Shown one piece after another: positions 6,795-13,502 of a stretch of 13,502 bases of DNA. Made by a program: the position numbers and the translations under genes. Every line of letters begins with the position of its first letter. Position 1 is the first letter of the stretch. The notes under the pieces are model-generated. The model did not search any database and had not been told where the DNA came from. It was given only the letters and a program-made list of their open reading frames with translations. The DNA comes from Clostridiaceae bacterium. Its GTDB lineage: Bacteria > Bacillota > Clostridia > Oscillospirales > Acutalibacteraceae. The stretch covers positions 1 to 13,502 of the forward strand of contig CAJGBX010000031.1 of NCBI GenBank assembly GCA_904501685.1, given 5' to 3'.

Positions 6795-6862
6795 ATTATA
6801 ATTTTTTTAAAAAGTTGTACTGTTGTTGTATGAAATTAGGCAACAAAGCGTGATTTTATCAC
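6795..6862. promoter_or_regulatory. Divergent control region with a -10-like box and two inverted repeats
   Basis: Between the S1-domain gene (minus) and terS (plus) I see TATAAT on the minus strand (6800-6795) without a good -35 box, an inverted repeat TTGTTG (6823-6828) / CAACAA (6841-6846), and the palindrome GTGATTTTATCAC (6850-6862) with arms GTGAT / ATCAC. No near-consensus plus-strand promoter for the phage genes is visible. The repeats are placed where operators would be expected, but no regulator gene is in the window. Confidence 0.35.
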
Positions 6863-6886
6863 CTTAGTTGAAAGGGGTTGTATTTT

Positions 6887-7360
6887 ATGTCACTCACAAA
6901 ACGTGAAAATGAATTTTGCAGGTACTTTGCCGCTTGCCGCAACGGTCGGGAGGCGGCCGCAAGAGCAGGCTTTGCCTTTCCAGAAAGATCAGGCTTAAGG
7001 CTTCTTGACAAGGCTTCGGTTAAAGCCGAAATCGAGCGGCTGACGGCGGCCGGTAAGGGCAATTCCTCGGCGGTTGACGGCTTAAAGCGGCTTGCTTTCG
7101 GCTCAATAGCCGATGCAGTCCGCCTGATTTTAAGCGACGAGCCTTTGGATATCGAGTCGCTTGATTTGTACTCGGTTTCCGAAATCAAGCGTACCGATAA
7201 GGGAACCGAAATTAAGTTTTACGACCGTATTAAGGCATTGGAGGCTTTACTTTCGACAAACGAAGGTTCAACCGAAAATGAAAGCTTTGGTCTTGTTGAT
7301 GCGATTTTCAAGGGCGCATCGGCAATAAGCGGCGGTTGGAGTGACAGTGATGAAGTTTAA
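6887..7360 (+). CDS. terS: Phage terminase small subunit
   Basis: The 157-residue product begins MSLTKRENEFCRYFAACRNG, followed by REAAARAGF, the helix-turn-helix-like N-terminal pattern (LTxRExxFCxxYxxxxNxxxAAxxAG) of the Terminase_2 small-subunit family. Small subunits bind the packaging site on phage DNA and hand it to the large subunit. The middle (KRLAFGSIADAVRLILSD ... EIKFYDRIKALEALL) matches the usual helical C-terminal part with DRIKALELL-like motif. I start at the ATG at 6887 because AAAGGGG (6871-6877) precedes it by 9 nt; an in-frame TTG at 6878 would add three residues and overlap the ribosome binding site. It is the first gene of the cassette and overlaps the large terminase gene by 11 nt. 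Confidence 0.9.
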   Translation: MSLTKRENEFCRYFAACRNGREAAARAGFAFPERSGLRLLDKASVKAEIERLTAAGKGNSSAVDGLKRLAFGSIADAVRLILSDEPLDIESLDLYSVSEIKRTDKGTEIKFYDRIKALEALLSTNEGSTENESFGLVDAIFKGASAISGGWSDSDEV

Positions 7361-8600
7361 GCCCTTTTCAAAAAAACAACTGGCAACGCTTTGCTGGTGG
7401 GGGCCTGACAGTCCTTACCGGACTAAAGATGCTGTAATATGCGACGGAGCCGTAAGAAGCGGAAAGTCACTTTGTATGTTCGTTTCCTTTATAACTTGGG
7501 CGGGATGCAGCTTCCAAAATGCGTCATTTGCCATCTGCGGACGCACGCAGTCATCGGTTCGGCGTAACCTTATAACACCCTATTTGCCTATTTTAGAGGG
7601 TTTGGGTGTCAGGTGCCGATACAAGATGTCGCAAAATAAATTAACTGTGGAAATGAACGGCAGAGAAAACACCTTTTGGATATTCGGCGGTAAGGATGAA
7701 GCCTCTGCCGCACTTATCCAGGGTATGACGCTTTCCGGTGTTATGTTCGACGAGGTGGCGTTAATGCCACGCTCATTTGTCGAGCAGGCGTTGGCACGCT
7801 GTTCTGTTGAAGGCTCGAAGTTTTGGTTTAACTGTAATCCGTCAAATCCGTCTCATTGGTTTTATAACGAATGGATAAAAAAGGCCGACCAGAAAAATGC
7901 TTTATATCTCCATTTCACAATGAGCGAGAATCCGTCTTTATCCCGCGAAATGCTCGAGAGGTATGAAAATATGTACTCGGGTGCCTTTTACGAACGCTTT
8001 GTAAAGGGACGTTGGGTGGCGGCTGACGGTATAGTTTACCCGATGTTTTCAAGCAGGTGTATGGCCGACTGCCCAAAGCAGTGTACAAGATATTATATTT
8101 CTTGTGACTACGGCACCGTAAATCCGGCATCGTTCGGACTTTGGGGGTTCTTTGACGGCGTGTGGTACAGGCTTCGCGAGTATTACTGGGCATCTCGGCG
8201 TGAGGGCGCACAAAAAACTGACGAGGAGTATTACCGGGAGCTTCAAAAATTAGCTGACGGACTTCCTGTAACTGCCATTATATGTGACCCCTCTGCGGCA
8301 TCCTTTATTACACTCATCAGGCGTAAGGGCGAGTTTCAGGTTATCCCGGCCAAAAACGATGTGCTCGACGGAATCCGTCGGGTGTCGGATGTTTTAAGAG
8401 AGGGGAAAATCAAAATTTGCCATGGCTGTGATGATACGGTGCGTGAGTTTTCACTTTACCGTTGGGACGAGGGTGCTTTGCGTGACTGTCCTATAAAGGA
8501 AAACGACCACGCTATGGACGATATTCGGTACTTTGTTTCAACCGTTATGTTCAAAGCTATACCGACAAGCGTTGCAGTTGCCGCAAAAAGAAGCCGATAG
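7350..8600 (+). CDS. terL: Phage terminase large subunit (ATPase/nuclease)
   Basis: The 416-residue product has the two-domain structure of large terminases. The N-terminal ATPase domain shows a Walker A variant GAVRSGKS (33-40), Walker B VMFDE (131-135) and the coupling motif NCNPSNP (161-167). The C-terminal RNase H-like nuclease domain has DYGTVNP (Asp253), CDPSAAS (Asp313) and NDHAMDDIRY (Asp386, Asp390/391), which fit the metal-binding acidic residues. It resembles the PBSX/Terminase_3 group. It cuts concatemeric DNA and pumps it through the portal into the prohead. I choose the ATG at 7350 with GGAG at 7337-7340 over the GTG at 7341, which would leave the ribosome binding site touching the start. 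All key motifs are intact. Confidence 0.95.
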   Translation: MKFKPFSKKQLATLCWWGPDSPYRTKDAVICDGAVRSGKSLCMFVSFITWAGCSFQNASFAICGRTQSSVRRNLITPYLPILEGLGVRCRYKMSQNKLTVEMNGRENTFWIFGGKDEASAALIQGMTLSGVMFDEVALMPRSFVEQALARCSVEGSKFWFNCNPSNPSHWFYNEWIKKADQKNALYLHFTMSENPSLSREMLERYENMYSGAFYERFVKGRWVAADGIVYPMFSSRCMADCPKQCTRYYISCDYGTVNPASFGLWGFFDGVWYRLREYYWASRREGAQKTDEEYYRELQKLADGLPVTAIICDPSAASFITLIRRKGEFQVIPAKNDVLDGIRRVSDVLREGKIKICHGCDDTVREFSLYRWDEGALRDCPIKENDHAMDDIRYFVSTVMFKAIPTSVAVAAKRSR

Positions 8601-8618
8601 GCTTCGGAAAGGAAAACA

Positions 8619-9767
8619 ATGGGTACAAATTTGAAACCGAATAATGAAAAAACGGTAAAGACTGCGACCTTGGTCGAAACGGCTCGTGAGTCAAAGCATC
8701 CGTTTTCGGTGTTGGACCGAAAAAGGTCCTTGTCACGTCTTGAATTTGATGTGTTTGATGCTATTCGTGAGGCGGTGCCGGTGGTCGGTGCGGCTATTGA
8801 AAAAATCATCCGTTTAGTGGGTGATTTTACAGTAGAATGTGACAGTATGTCAGCCTCAACCGAGCTTGAACACTTTTTGAAGAATGTGCCGACCGGTGCC
8901 TGCAACCGAGGTATTGCGAGCTTTATTGGAAGCTTTTTGGACAGTCTTTTGATGTACGGTACTGCGGTAGGTGAAATAGCCTGCACTCAATCGGGCCGTA
9001 TTGCAGGACTTTACAATGCACCGCTGAACGGCTTGGAAATTGTCACCGGTGATAATCCGTTTCAATGCCAAATTGCCGTAAAGGCTGCAGGCGGTAAATC
9101 GGTTCCCGTAAAGCATATGGAACGCATTTTAATGGCGGCGGCAAATCCTACCTCTAACAGTCCTTTAGGACATTCGATTTTAGACGGACTGCCGTTTGTA
9201 ACCGGGATTTTACTCAAGATTTACGACAGCATCGGTACTAATTTTGAACGGCTTGGAAATCTTCGCTATGCCGTAACCTACCGTCCCCAAAACGAAAGTG
9301 ACGCCGCATTCGGTGCTGACAGAGCTATGGAAATAGCACGTGAATGGTCGGCGGCGATGAGCAGTAAGGACGGTGTCCGTGATTTTGTTGCGGTAGGTGA
9401 TGTCGATATTAAGGTTATCGGTGCTGACAACCAGATTATCGACAGTGAAATTCCCGTGCGCCAAATGCTCGAGCAGATTGTGGCAAAGCTTGGGCTTCCG
9501 CCCTTTATGTTGGGACTTTCGTGGTCAACCACCGAACGGATGTCAACTCAGCAGGCCGATATTTTGACAAGCGAGCTTTGGTACTACCGCAACATTTTAA
9601 CACCTATTATTGAAAAAATTTGCAGAGGCTTTTTAAGGCAGGAGGGATATACCTCGGATTTTAGAGTTGTTTGGAGTGAAATAACCCTTCAGGATGAGGT
9701 AGACCAAGCGAGGGCACGGTTACTTCGCGCTCAGGCCGAGGCCTTGGAAAGGGAAGAGGTGAAATAG
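8619..9767 (+). CDS. Phage portal protein
   Basis: The 382-residue product sits directly after terL and shows portal-like features: an N-terminal segment leading to VPVVGAAIEKIIRLVG (about 53-68), a middle part with NPTSNSPLGHSILDGL (pattern typical of SPP1/HK97-type portals, where G.S.l rises before the long helices), and a C-terminal ASTTERMSTQQ-like segment here LSWSTTERMSTQQADIL (about 300-316), followed by long helices. Portals form the dodecameric ring at the capsid vertex through which DNA enters. A ribosome binding site AAGGAAA lies about 6 nt before the ATG. The protein is shorter than many portals (often 400-500 residues), but no truncation is evident. The stop TAG touches the ATG of the next gene. 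Confidence 0.88.
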   Translation: MGTNLKPNNEKTVKTATLVETARESKHPFSVLDRKRSLSRLEFDVFDAIREAVPVVGAAIEKIIRLVGDFTVECDSMSASTELEHFLKNVPTGACNRGIASFIGSFLDSLLMYGTAVGEIACTQSGRIAGLYNAPLNGLEIVTGDNPFQCQIAVKAAGGKSVPVKHMERILMAAANPTSNSPLGHSILDGLPFVTGILLKIYDSIGTNFERLGNLRYAVTYRPQNESDAAFGADRAMEIAREWSAAMSSKDGVRDFVAVGDVDIKVIGADNQIIDSEIPVRQMLEQIVAKLGLPPFMLGLSWSTTERMSTQQADILTSELWYYRNILTPIIEKICRGFLRQEGYTSDFRVVWSEITLQDEVDQARARLLRAQAEALEREEVK

Positions 9768-10721
9768 ATGAAAAACGGAAATTTAAGTGATTTCGGTATT
9801 CCGAATGAAGACGAAATCAAGGAAATCAACAAATATACCCGCAGGGACTTTAAGGCGGATGAGCTTTATGCCTTTTCGGTTGTGCTTTGCGATAACGAGA
9901 TAGACCGAGATTTTGAACGCTTTACCGATTCTGCTTTAGAGGGTTTGAGCAAGCTTTTCTTGGGTAAAACAGGTATTTTTGACCATTCTCATAAGGCGGG
10001 TAATCAGTGTGCAAGGGTATTTTACACCGAGGTAAAGTCGGTCGAAGGTCAAAAAAACCGTTTGGGTGAACCCTATAAGCAGCTTTTCGCACGTGCCTAT
10101 ATGCCGAAATCGGCAGCCTCGGACGAGCTGATTCTGGCTATTGAATCGGGGATTAAAAAGGAGGTCAGTGTTGGCTGCTCTATGAAATCGTCGGTCTGTT
10201 CGGTTTGCGGTCAGCCTTTAGGGGCATGTCAGCATAAAAAGGGCAAAACTTACCGTAAAAACGGTGCTAAAACACTTTGCTATTTTGATTTATCCGACCC
10301 TGCCGATGCTTACGAATGGTCTTTTGTAGCCGTTCCGGCTCAGCCTGCGGCAGGTGTTGTAAAGGCCTTTGACGGCAAAAAAATAGAATTTTTCGAATTG
10401 CAAAAATCAGTTACCGACGGTGAAATTACCGTTACCGTAGAGGAAGCCGAGCGAATTTCAAAGGAATTTTGCGAGCTCAAGGAGGTTGCTTTGGCAGCAG
10501 GTGAATTTTTACAGCGTAAAAAGTCTGACATTGTGAAAATGTTTGTAAATCCTGAATCCGAAACGGCGGCAGAGGTGTTTTTAAAGGCACTGTCCAAGCT
10601 TTCGCCTGAGGAGTTGTTTAAGCTTTACAGTGAGGGTAAGACTCTTCACGAAAAGGCAGAGCTGCAGTTAAGCGGCACCATATCTAAACAAAACAAGAAA
10701 AACAGTTATTTTATAGTTTAA
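9768..10721 (+). CDS. Phage prohead maturation protease with inserted Cys/His cluster and possible scaffold tail
   Basis: The 317-residue product has the pattern of HK97-type (S78-like) head proteases: FDHSHKAGNQCARVF with candidate catalytic His73 or His75, KEVSVGCS with candidate nucleophile Ser134, and YEWSFVAVPAQPAAGVVKAF (about 182-201), a region conserved at the end of the fold, with Glu183 as a possible triad member. Between the Ser strand and that region lies C144-x2-C147-x6-C154-x-H156, which looks like a zinc-binding knuckle. After about residue 205 follows a charged, mostly helical tail of about 110 residues that could act as scaffold; the major capsid protein lacks an obvious long N-terminal scaffold domain, which fits. 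GAAGAGGTGA precedes the ATG. Catalytic assignment is by motif only. Confidence 0.8.
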   Translation: MKNGNLSDFGIPNEDEIKEINKYTRRDFKADELYAFSVVLCDNEIDRDFERFTDSALEGLSKLFLGKTGIFDHSHKAGNQCARVFYTEVKSVEGQKNRLGEPYKQLFARAYMPKSAASDELILAIESGIKKEVSVGCSMKSSVCSVCGQPLGACQHKKGKTYRKNGAKTLCYFDLSDPADAYEWSFVAVPAQPAAGVVKAFDGKKIEFFELQKSVTDGEITVTVEEAERISKEFCELKEVALAAGEFLQRKKSDIVKMFVNPESETAAEVFLKALSKLSPEELFKLYSEGKTLHEKAELQLSGTISKQNKKNSYFIV

Positions 10722-10738
10722 TTTAAAGGAGAATTTTT

Positions 10739-11749
10739 ATGAGTTTTGATAACATTACACTTGAAAAGGGTATGTATACCCATCCCGATAAAAGCTTTTC
10801 TGATATTTTGGAGGAGCTTGACCCCAGTGCTAACTATCAGGGTACCGAGTATGAGGGCCTTGATGCCTTCGGCAGACAGTTAAAGCGTTTTGATATTAAG
10901 GTCGCCGGTGCAGGCAGTGACAGTGTACGCAAGTTTTTTGCTACTACACAGTCTGCGGCACTTTTCCCTGAGTATGTATCCCGTGCCGTTAAGCAGGGTA
11001 TCGAGGAGGCAGATATGCTGCCCTCTATCGTAGCAACCACTACACACATTAACAGTCTTGACTACCGTACAATTGCATCGGTTCCGACCGATGAAGAAAA
11101 GTCTTTGGTCGATGTTGATGAGGGTGACGAGATTCCTGAAACCACCGTTCGCACTCAGGAAAATCTTGTAACCCTTCACAAACGCGGCAGAATGTTGGTT
11201 GCTTCTTATGAAGCCTTGAAGTTCCAGAAAATCGACCTTTTCTCGGTAACACTTCGCCAAATCGGTGCACACATTGCCAGAAGTCAGTTTGCCGATGCTG
11301 TTAACGTATTGATTAACGGTGACGGTAACGAAAATGCCGCCGAGGTTATCAATTGTGCTTCTGCAGGCACCTTGACCTATGCCGACCTTCTGAGCCTTTA
11401 CAATAAGCTCGACCCGTATAGCCTTAACCGTCTTGTAATGTCACCGGCTACAATGCTCAAGGTTATGAGCCTCGACGAGTTTAAGAATCCGTTAACCGGC
11501 ATTAATTTCCAGGGCACCGGTAACCCCGGTAATCCTTTGGGCGCTAAGCTTTTGCGTTCCAACTCGGTTGCCGACGGAAAGATTATCGGTCTTGATGCAG
11601 GCTGTGCACTTGAAATGGTTGTTGCATCCGATGTTAATGTTGACTACGATAAGCTTATCGACCGTCAGCTTGAGCGTGCAGTTATCACTACTACCGCAGG
11701 CTTTGCCAAGATTTTCAAGGACGCTTCGGCTGTTCTGAATATCGGTTAA
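10739..11749 (+). CDS. Phage major capsid protein (HK97 fold)
   Basis: The 336-residue product lies directly after the protease, where the major capsid gene is expected, and has the strongest ribosome binding site of the cassette (AAAGGAGA, 6 nt before the ATG), in keeping with high expression. Sequence features fit HK97-type capsids: an N-terminal arm, LVDVDEGDEIPETTVRTQEN and VTLHKRGRMLVASYEALKFQ (about 120-160, E-loop and spine-helix region), then a P-domain-like part IGAHIARSQFADAVNVLING and the C-terminal DYDKLIDRQLERAVITTTAG segment (about 300-320). By eye, codon choice includes more C-ending codons than in some neighbours, again as in highly expressed genes. Recognised by position and general pattern rather than a single diagnostic motif. 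Confidence 0.88.
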   Translation: MSFDNITLEKGMYTHPDKSFSDILEELDPSANYQGTEYEGLDAFGRQLKRFDIKVAGAGSDSVRKFFATTQSAALFPEYVSRAVKQGIEEADMLPSIVATTTHINSLDYRTIASVPTDEEKSLVDVDEGDEIPETTVRTQENLVTLHKRGRMLVASYEALKFQKIDLFSVTLRQIGAHIARSQFADAVNVLINGDGNENAAEVINCASAGTLTYADLLSLYNKLDPYSLNRLVMSPATMLKVMSLDEFKNPLTGINFQGTGNPGNPLGAKLLRSNSVADGKIIGLDAGCALEMVVASDVNVDYDKLIDRQLERAVITTTAGFAKIFKDASAVLNIG

Positions 11750-11753
11750 GTTT

Positions 11754-12122
11754 ATGGAATATAAGGTTAGTATTGACCGTGTGGTTGAAGGCTTTGAGCA
11801 GTTGGTAGGCAAGGTCACTTCGGCTGACGGGCGTCTTTTTTGCCGTACCGCCGCCGAAACAGTTAATAGCTGGCTTGACCAAAAAAAGGAGCCTGCTGCT
11901 CACAGCACCGAGCTTTGCTATGCGGCAGCTACAATAGCATTTTACCGGTTTACCCTTAAAAGCTCAGGTGAAAATGACTCGATTAAGGCCGGTGATATAA
12001 CTGTTACCGATAATTCCGAAAAGACGGTCAGCTTTGCCGAAAAGCTGATGAAGGATGCGATAAAAGCTATTGAGCCGTATCTGAAGCCCAAGCGATTTGC
12101 ATTTATTGGAACCGAGGTGTAG
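11754..12122 (+). CDS. Phage head-tail connector-type protein (probable adaptor)
   Basis: The 122-residue protein is small and mostly helical, with SFAEKLMKDAIKAIEPYLKP near the C-terminus. I do not recognise a specific family from sequence. Position immediately after the major capsid gene is where HK97-like phages encode the adaptor that docks on the portal, so that is the likely role. Only 4 nt separate it from the capsid stop and there is no clear ribosome binding site, which suggests translational coupling. The frame is intact. Confidence 0.6.
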   Translation: MEYKVSIDRVVEGFEQLVGKVTSADGRLFCRTAAETVNSWLDQKKEPAAHSTELCYAAATIAFYRFTLKSSGENDSIKAGDITVTDNSEKTVSFAEKLMKDAIKAIEPYLKPKRFAFIGTEV

Positions 12123-12125
12123 CGT

Positions 12126-12482
12126 ATGAGCTTTTCCGAAAAGGTCTTAGCTATGCTTAAAGCAATCGGCGAGCCGGTTACGGTGTCAATTAATGGCGAA
12201 AATCGGGTGATAGATTCGCTCATTCAGCCGATGCGGTATAAAAATAAGCTTTATTTAGAACAAGAACGCAATCAATTGGGTTTTAAGGACAGTGAGTGTT
12301 TTTTATATCTTGGACCTCCCGAAGCCGATTTTGTCGGCGTTGAGCGACATACAACAATCAAAACGGCCGACCGAAGCTATAATGTTTCGCGTGCCGACCG
12401 AATTGTGATTGAGGGTAAAACGCAGTATATTTGGGCGGTTTTGACCTTGAGAATTAAGGACGGTGAATATGATGAACTGTAG
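12126..12482 (+). CDS. Phage head-completion protein (probable stopper)
   Basis: The 118-residue product has a beta-rich pattern (PVTVSINGENRVIDSLIQPM, YLEQERNQLGFKDSECFLYLGP, YNVSRADRIVIEGKTQYIWAVLTL) similar to the small head-closure or minor structural proteins of siphophages: a short strand-rich chain that reads a DNA-exit valve. This is inferred mainly from position and fold impression. It starts 3 nt after the preceding stop and overlaps the next gene by 14 nt. Confidence 0.6.
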   Translation: MSFSEKVLAMLKAIGEPVTVSINGENRVIDSLIQPMRYKNKLYLEQERNQLGFKDSECFLYLGPPEADFVGVERHTTIKTADRSYNVSRADRIVIEGKTQYIWAVLTLRIKDGEYDEL

Positions 12483-12885
12483 TCCGTTGATTTTGGATGT
12501 TTGCAATGCTTTAATGTCAAATATTTCAGGCGTGAAGGTTATGCCTGAGTTTCCTGATGAAATGCAGGATTTACCGCTCAGAGAACCTATGATTTCGGTT
12601 GGCGTTAACGCAATAAAGGTTGAAAGCGGAATTGAGGATGTTAACAATGTTTCAAACAATAATTCACCGGTTATATTGACAATGAGAATGTCAATTTGCG
12701 TGCCGAAAACCATGACCGGTATGAGGTGCAATCAGTTGGTTGACGCTACAATCACTGCAATGTCGGATATTTTACCGAAATATACAATTATCGGTATAAA
12801 AGCCGGCAGTATTTCGTATAGCGCAACGCTTTCTGCTTTAAATGTTAATGTAGATGTAATATTTAAATTAGGAAATGCATTTTAA
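12469..12885 (+). CDS. Phage connector or tail-terminator-like protein (last gene of the cassette)
   Basis: The product is 138 residues from the ATG at 12469 (AAGGA lies 8 nt upstream; an adjacent ATG at 12472 and a GTG at 12463 are alternatives). I do not recognise it with certainty. An N-terminal helix (PLILDVCNALMSNIS), a central LREPMISVGVNAIKVESGIED strand pair, and a C-terminal strand (YSATLSALNVNVDVIFKLG) would suit a tail-terminator or joining protein that ends the head side of the head-tail interface. It is followed at once by a terminator, not by a tail-tube gene as expected in a full prophage. Confidence 0.55.
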   Translation: MMNCSPLILDVCNALMSNISGVKVMPEFPDEMQDLPLREPMISVGVNAIKVESGIEDVNNVSNNNSPVILTMRMSICVPKTMTGMRCNQLVDATITAMSDILPKYTIIGIKAGSISYSATLSALNVNVDVIFKLGNAF

Positions 12886-12918
12886 GCTCAAATTTTAAGT
12901 GACGGATTTCAAAGCGAG

Positions 12919-12950
12919 GGCGGCAGGCTGATTACCTGCCGCCTGTTTTA
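12919..12950 (+). terminator. Terminator at the end of the phage cassette
   Basis: GGCGGCAGG (12919-12927), loop CTGATTA, CCTGCCGCC (12935-12943), followed by TGTTTTAG. The stem is strong and the T tract is short, so termination is likely but may be incomplete. Confidence 0.75.
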
Positions 12951-13038
12951 GTTGGGTGAGTCGGATTTTACTTATAATTTAATGTTGAATTATCATATAT
13001 TCCCAAAATTAACATAAATTCAATATATTTTATTGTAA
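12951..13038. other. AT-rich junction between cassette and ppdK
   Basis: No gene or RNA is seen here. The stretch is very AT-rich and holds a 7-bp inverted repeat, TTGAATT (12985-12991) with AATTCAA (13017-13023). This is where a right-hand attachment remnant of the cassette might be sought, but I found no convincing match to the left flank. Confidence 0.4.
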
Positions 13039-13084
13039 AAAGAGGAAATTTTTGAAAAAATTGAATTTACCTCTTTATTTTTTT
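13039..13084 (+). terminator. Second terminator upstream of ppdK
   Basis: AAAGAGG (13039-13045) with CCTCTTT (13070-13076), continued by AAATT / AATTT with a one-base bulge, followed by ATTTTTTTT. It is a good intrinsic terminator on the plus strand, directly before the ppdK promoter, and separate from the cassette's own terminator 100 nt earlier. Confidence 0.8.
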
Positions 13085-13093
13085 GTTAAAAAC

Positions 13094-13102
13094 TGTTATA
13101 AT
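13094..13102 (+). promoter_or_regulatory. Extended -10 promoter of ppdK
   Basis: TGTTATAAT contains the consensus -10 TATAAT (13097-13102) preceded by TGn. No good -35 box is seen 17 nt upstream (13074-13079, TTTATT), which fits an extended -10 promoter. The transcript would start near 13109, leaving a leader of about 100 nt. Confidence 0.65.
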
Positions 13103-13112
13103 AGGTCGGATA

Positions 13113-13177
13113 CTTCAAAAAAGTTGGAGTAGTCTGTCCTTTTTTTGGACGGCAGGCGTTTAAAACGCTGTTTGAAG
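13113..13177 (+). promoter_or_regulatory. Structured leader of ppdK (candidate regulatory RNA)
   Basis: CTTCAAA (13113-13119) can pair with TTTGAAG (13171-13177). Enclosed are two hairpins: CTGTCC / GGACGG around a T7 loop (13134-13152) and GCGTTT / AAACGC (13156-13168). Together they form a three-way branched fold upstream of the AGGAGG ribosome binding site at about 13196. I do not recognise a known riboswitch class. Confidence 0.45.
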
Positions 13178-13207
13178 ATGTTTAATATTTATTTAGGAGG
13201 AATAATC

Positions 13208-13502
13208 ATGGCAAACAAGTATTGCTATCTCTTCTCCGAGGGTAACGCTAATATGCGTGAAATTCTCGGCGGTAAGGGAGCTAACCTCGCAGAGATGACC
13301 AACATCGGTCTTCCTGTACCTCAGGGCTTCACTATTTCTACTGAAGCCTGCACTCAGTATTATGAGGACGGTCGTCAGATTAACGACGCTATCATGGCTG
13401 AGATCATGGATTACATTGTAAAGATGGAAGAAGTTACCGGCAAAAAGTTCGGTGATCTTGAGAATCCGCTTCTCGTTTCCGTTCGTTCCGGCGCTCGTGC
13501 AT
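13208..13502 (+). CDS. ppdK: Pyruvate, phosphate dikinase (partial, N-terminal 98 residues)
   Basis: The frame starts MANKYCYLFSEGNANMREIL, followed by LGGKGANLAEMTNIGLPVPQGFTIST, the N-terminal nucleotide-binding signature of PPDK, and continues to FGDLENPLLVSVRSGA, where Arg of SVRSGA contacts ATP. It runs off the right edge; the full enzyme is about 870-880 residues. Known reaction: pyruvate + ATP + Pi interconverted with phosphoenolpyruvate + AMP + PPi in the cytoplasm, important in glycolysis or gluconeogenesis of anaerobic Clostridia. TAGGAGGA lies about 5 nt before the ATG, an excellent ribosome binding site. Codon use (AAC, ATC, CTC, CGT) fits a highly expressed gene. It has its own promoter and leader and is therefore independent of the phage cassette upstream. 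Confidence 0.97.
   Translation, partial: MANKYCYLFSEGNANMREILGGKGANLAEMTNIGLPVPQGFTISTEACTQYYEDGRQINDAIMAEIMDYIVKMEEVTGKKFGDLENPLLVSVRSGARA

Larger units (their letters stand above)
6887..12950 (+). mobile_element. Isolated phage head and DNA-packaging gene cassette
   Basis: Eight collinear genes in the standard order of HK97-like siphophage head modules: small terminase, large terminase, portal, maturation protease, major capsid, and three short connector-type genes. Spacings range from a 14-nt overlap to 18 nt, and a terminator closes the cassette. Host genes lie immediately on both sides, and no integrase, repressor, replication, tail or lysis gene is present. All frames are intact. It may be a prophage remnant, part of a satellite, or a domesticated capsid locus. 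The left boundary is somewhere in 6782-6886 and is not resolved; I found no clear flanking direct repeats. Confidence 0.85.

Noticed and set aside
6402..6833. A 143-codon plus-strand frame opposite the S1-domain gene
   Set aside because: It has no ribosome binding site and is the antisense shadow of the well-supported minus-strand gene.
6809..13130. AAAAAGTTG occurring at 6810-6818 and again near 13118-13126 as possible attachment-site repeats flanking the phage cassette
   Set aside because: The match is only about 9 nt in AT-rich DNA and the right copy falls inside the ppdK leader, beyond the cassette terminators; chance is a sufficient explanation.

Overview
The window looks like a chromosomal segment from a Gram-positive, probably gut-dwelling Clostridia bacterium (Oscillospiraceae/Ruminococcaceae type is my guess). 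Reasons: moderately AT-rich DNA, AGGAGG-like ribosome binding sites, a class A RNase P RNA (Bacilli usually have class B), a YibE/F membrane protein, AGCS and NSS sodium symporters, and pyruvate phosphate dikinase. The taxon is inference; no diagnostic marker beyond these is present.

Left part (1-5770), host genes. A partial NSS-family sodium symporter runs off the left edge on the minus strand. Its start region carries a 20-nt inverted repeat over the likely -10 box. Upstream lies a 175-nt block (991-1165) made almost entirely of seven back-to-back stem-loops with unrelated stem sequences. Then come a strong terminator and tRNA-Ser(GGA) on the minus strand. On the plus strand an AGCS sodium:alanine/glycine symporter gene overlaps a 1-phosphofructokinase gene by ATGA. 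This pair converges on rnpB (minus) with a shared bidirectional terminator. rnpB is divergent from a yibE/F gene.

Middle (5771-6886). A gene for a three-S1-domain RNA-binding protein is on the minus strand, with a hairpin next to its ribosome binding site. The roughly 190-nt gap up to terS holds two inverted repeats that could be operators.

Right part (6887-12950). A tight eight-gene phage head and packaging module lies in HK97-like order: small terminase, large terminase, portal, maturation protease, major capsid, and three small connector-type proteins. All frames are intact. No integrase, repressor, replication, tail, or lysis gene is seen; host genes sit on both sides. The module ends in its own terminator. 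After a further terminator comes ppdK (partial, plus strand) with an extended -10 promoter and a leader that can fold into a branched structure.

The two most notable items are the multi-hairpin block at 991-1165 and the tail-less, integrase-less phage head cassette between the S1-domain gene and ppdK. The cassette may be a remnant, a satellite-like element or a domesticated capsid locus; sequence alone does not decide.
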